64,000 bases of DNA from Mycteria americana (Eukaryota; Chordata; Aves; Ciconiiformes; Ciconiidae). The notes below the pieces were generated by a model. It did no database searches. It was given only the letters and a program-made list of their open reading frames with translations, and was not told the DNA's origin. Below are positions 61,529 through 64,000 of this stretch, in pieces. The stretch is taken from assembly GCF_035582795.1 (NCBI RefSeq), contig NC_134370.1, forward strand, positions 53,803,501 through 53,867,500, written 5' to 3'. The translations under genes were made by a program, and so were the position numbers. Each line of letters opens with the position of its first letter. Positions within the stretch are counted from its first letter, which is position 1.

Positions 61529-64000
61529 GTGAGGACAGTGTTAGATTTAAGCATTCATCTACTATTTAATTTCTTCCTTAGAAAATCGGAGCTATGAAGT
61601 TTAGGATTTTTATATTGTTAGAAATGTTTCTGTGTGTTCACAGAGCATTACTGGCTCTTTATACTACCCTGTTAGTGTGAATCAGCCCTGATTTAGAGAA
61701 TGGGCAGCTTCACATCAGATTTTCTATTTGTGTTGGAGCCATGCAGAGAGTTAGCTGTGGTAGGCTAATGATACACACATCTAGTTACCAATAAATGAAA
61801 TATTTATTTCGAAGGGTACCTTGTCACCAGGAACACTTGATCTTCACCTATATATGCTGTTGAATGTTGCCTAATACTCAGGCCAAAAAATTTATTTTCT
61901 GAAGCACAGCCTCCTATATTTTGTTCCTTTTTTTCTACATGGAGGATATTGATGCTTGGGCATGTATTTACAATATTTATTGAACAGCTTTATTGAACAG
62001 TGTGAAAGTTAATTCTCAGGGTAAGCAGTTTTAAAAAATGAAAAAAAGACTTGTGTTCTGCCAGACAGATGTTCTCATTAAACAAATGGTTGAAAAACAA
62101 TGTTTCCTCTTTGCAAAAGGAAGGTATCTTCTAACTGCACAATAATTATGTAATATACGTGATTTTTACTTGATGAGAGGGGTGTCTCCCAGCTGTGTTA
62201 CTATGAAATAGTTGATTATAGTGCTGAAATATGTTGTATGTTACTTTCCTTGTACATGTGCCTTCAATTAGCTTTGCTGGAATATTTGTTTTCTGTGACC
62301 TTTTCAAATAGGATGTTATAACTCTCTGAGTGAGGCTGGTGGGTCCTTGGCTTTCATGCAAAAGATGGTAGGTCCTCAGAACCATCATCTACCTCTTGAT
62401 GTAAACTCCAATTAAACGCTGTTGCAAGCCTATGTTTTGAAGAAACTCAGACTAAGATAGGTTGAAAGTTAGAAGCTTTTCTTTGATTTCAGAGAGACAC
62501 TTTGTGTTCTGAAAACAGCTTTCATTAAGCAAGTCATGAAAGGAGCATAAGAAAAGCTAATTTGCTTTGACATATTTACAGGTAAAGAAATTAGTATGGC
62601 TAAAAGAGGCTCTAAGAAATTTCTGGTATTCCTAGTTGCTCTGAAATACGGTTATATGCTTTGCAATACCGGTATTGTTAAGACTTTTACTAAATAAATA
62701 GACTTGGAAACTGACATTTCATACATACTACTTCTCTTAATTAAATATTTTTAGCCAGGGCATTCTAACTACCAGTCACAGCAGACAGTTTTACCTGAGT
62801 CTCCACAACATGAAGGGGGTCTCGAAGCAGTATATGGACTGAATCTAAAACACCACTCTAGCTACTTACGCTTGGTAGAAAAGTATCTAGATCAGTAACT
62901 TGCTGAAAATAAATTTGTTCTCTTACTGCTCATTTTGTAGGCAAGACTGTAGTTGTTTAATCATAGTAGAGTTCACACAAGTCTGTTTCTCTTGCTTGTC
63001 ATAACAATGAAGGATTCACGTATATTTTGAATCGGTGCTTATAGACATGTCAGGTATTTCCACCTGACTTTTTAGGCTATTAACCATTCTGTATCTTTCA
63101 ATATCAATAATCAGATTAATGTTGATCAGGATTATGGAAAGGTTAAGAAAGATTGTTTTATGAAAAGTGTCTTTAACATGTAATTTCCCCCTCCTTCTTA
63201 CACATGCAGTCACTTCTACATCCTTGGTTTGGAATACTCAGGTTGTAGCAAAAAAGTTCTTTAAAAGGAGAGCAAAATTTATTAAAATGTATGGAATGTG
63301 TCTTGTTAGAAGAGGTGATGGTTTCTAATATGTAGAGGTGTGATAAGTAGCACCTTTCATAGTTTTCAAATGCTGAAATTGCTAGAATTTCTTTCAGTTT
63401 TCTGGGCTGATTAAGTGTGGAATAGGCTGCTCTTAATGGTTGCGTGTGCAATGATTATTAGTGGATCTGTGAGCAAAGGGAATTTGCAGCCACATTTACA
63501 TGACACAAGCAGAATATACTAGTTGAACGTTGAGTAAGTACTTTCAGATGGCAACAGAATTGCTCAGGTCCTTCCATACTCGTCTTACATAAGGTCTATC
63601 CAGTTTGTTCTGCACTAGTGATACAGAACAGCTATGGCAAGAGTTGGAATTCCTTAAATCACTGAATGGTGATAAGCTGGTGTCAAGATTCCTATAGCAG
63701 CCTCTTTAGAGAGAGAAGGGAAGGTAAAAAAACCCAACCATGTGGCTTGACAACCTTAGCTTTGTTAATTGTTTGCGGGGCTTCTTTTTATATACCTACA
63801 GATATATGAGTGCATATTTTGTATCCATCCCCTAAGCAGTAGTAACAATTAACTTGTATAAAATAGAATACTAAATACATGCTGCAACCAGTTGGTCTAT
63901 CCTCTGTTTATTGGAGGTGTTTTCTAGTTTCCTTTTATTCTGCCTACAAAAGCTTTTGAAGAGTTGAGGGATCTTTTCAGTAAAATATAGTATCTGGCTT

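Larger units (their letters stand above)
56075..64000. other. Unique AT-rich non-coding DNA
   Basis: No gene recognised. It contains a T20 tract (60688-60707), a T22 tract (61507-61528), and a faint relic around 60860-60925 ('cccttgaagtcactgtag ... gaattgagcccc') resembling old amniote repeats. Short open frames have no recognisable domain. Confidence 0.5.

Noticed and set aside
1..64000. tRNA, rRNA, CRISPR array, operon, or bacterial-type defence system
   Set aside because: No tRNA B-box-like GGTTCGAATCC, no rRNA signatures, no regularly spaced repeats and no dense long ORFs were seen. The sequence is vertebrate nuclear DNA.

Overview
This window looks like a nuclear, non-coding stretch of a bird genome, or less likely another sauropsid. 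The clearest repeats are CR1 (chicken repeat 1) non-LTR retrotransposon copies with the CR1-type octamer tail (ATTCTRTG). There is no Alu, L1 or bacterial gene organisation. The sequence is AT-rich and repeat-poor, with one sharp CpG island. No complete host protein-coding gene, rRNA or tRNA could be recognised.

Layout. 1-4069: unique AT-rich DNA. 4070-4617: 3' end of a CR1 in + orientation. 4618-17285: unique DNA with a few exon-like patches, an old amniote repeat relic, a tandem AP-1 pair and simple repeats. 17286-21180: a ~3.9 kb, 5'-truncated CR1 in minus orientation. It carries most of ORF1 (SGNH/esterase-like) and almost all of ORF2 (endonuclease plus reverse transcriptase), disabled by several stops, frameshifts and an internal deletion. 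21181-38985: unique DNA, a MIR-like relic near 22.6 kb, an older CR1 tail at 30.55-30.68 kb, microsatellites and long poly-T tracts. 38986-40733: a large inverted repeat, two 198-bp arms about 97% identical and without indels, around a 1352-bp spacer. 40734-47930: unique DNA, with a perfect 18-bp double E-box palindrome just upstream of the island. 47935-49130: a strong CpG island, the only convincing promoter, with a TATA-like edge, an EGR1 site, a (GGGA)n G-quadruplex candidate, a strong CTCF-type site and several possible first-exon donors. 49131-64000: AT-rich DNA, probably intronic or intergenic.

Nothing here forms an operon or multi-gene system. The simplest reading is the neighbourhood of one gene or lncRNA promoter (48-49 kb), with large introns or intergenic DNA on both sides and three CR1 insertions of different ages. 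The most unusual structure is the 198-bp near-identical inverted repeat at 39-40.7 kb. Several exon-like islands are reported at low confidence because they cannot be tested without conservation or RNA data.
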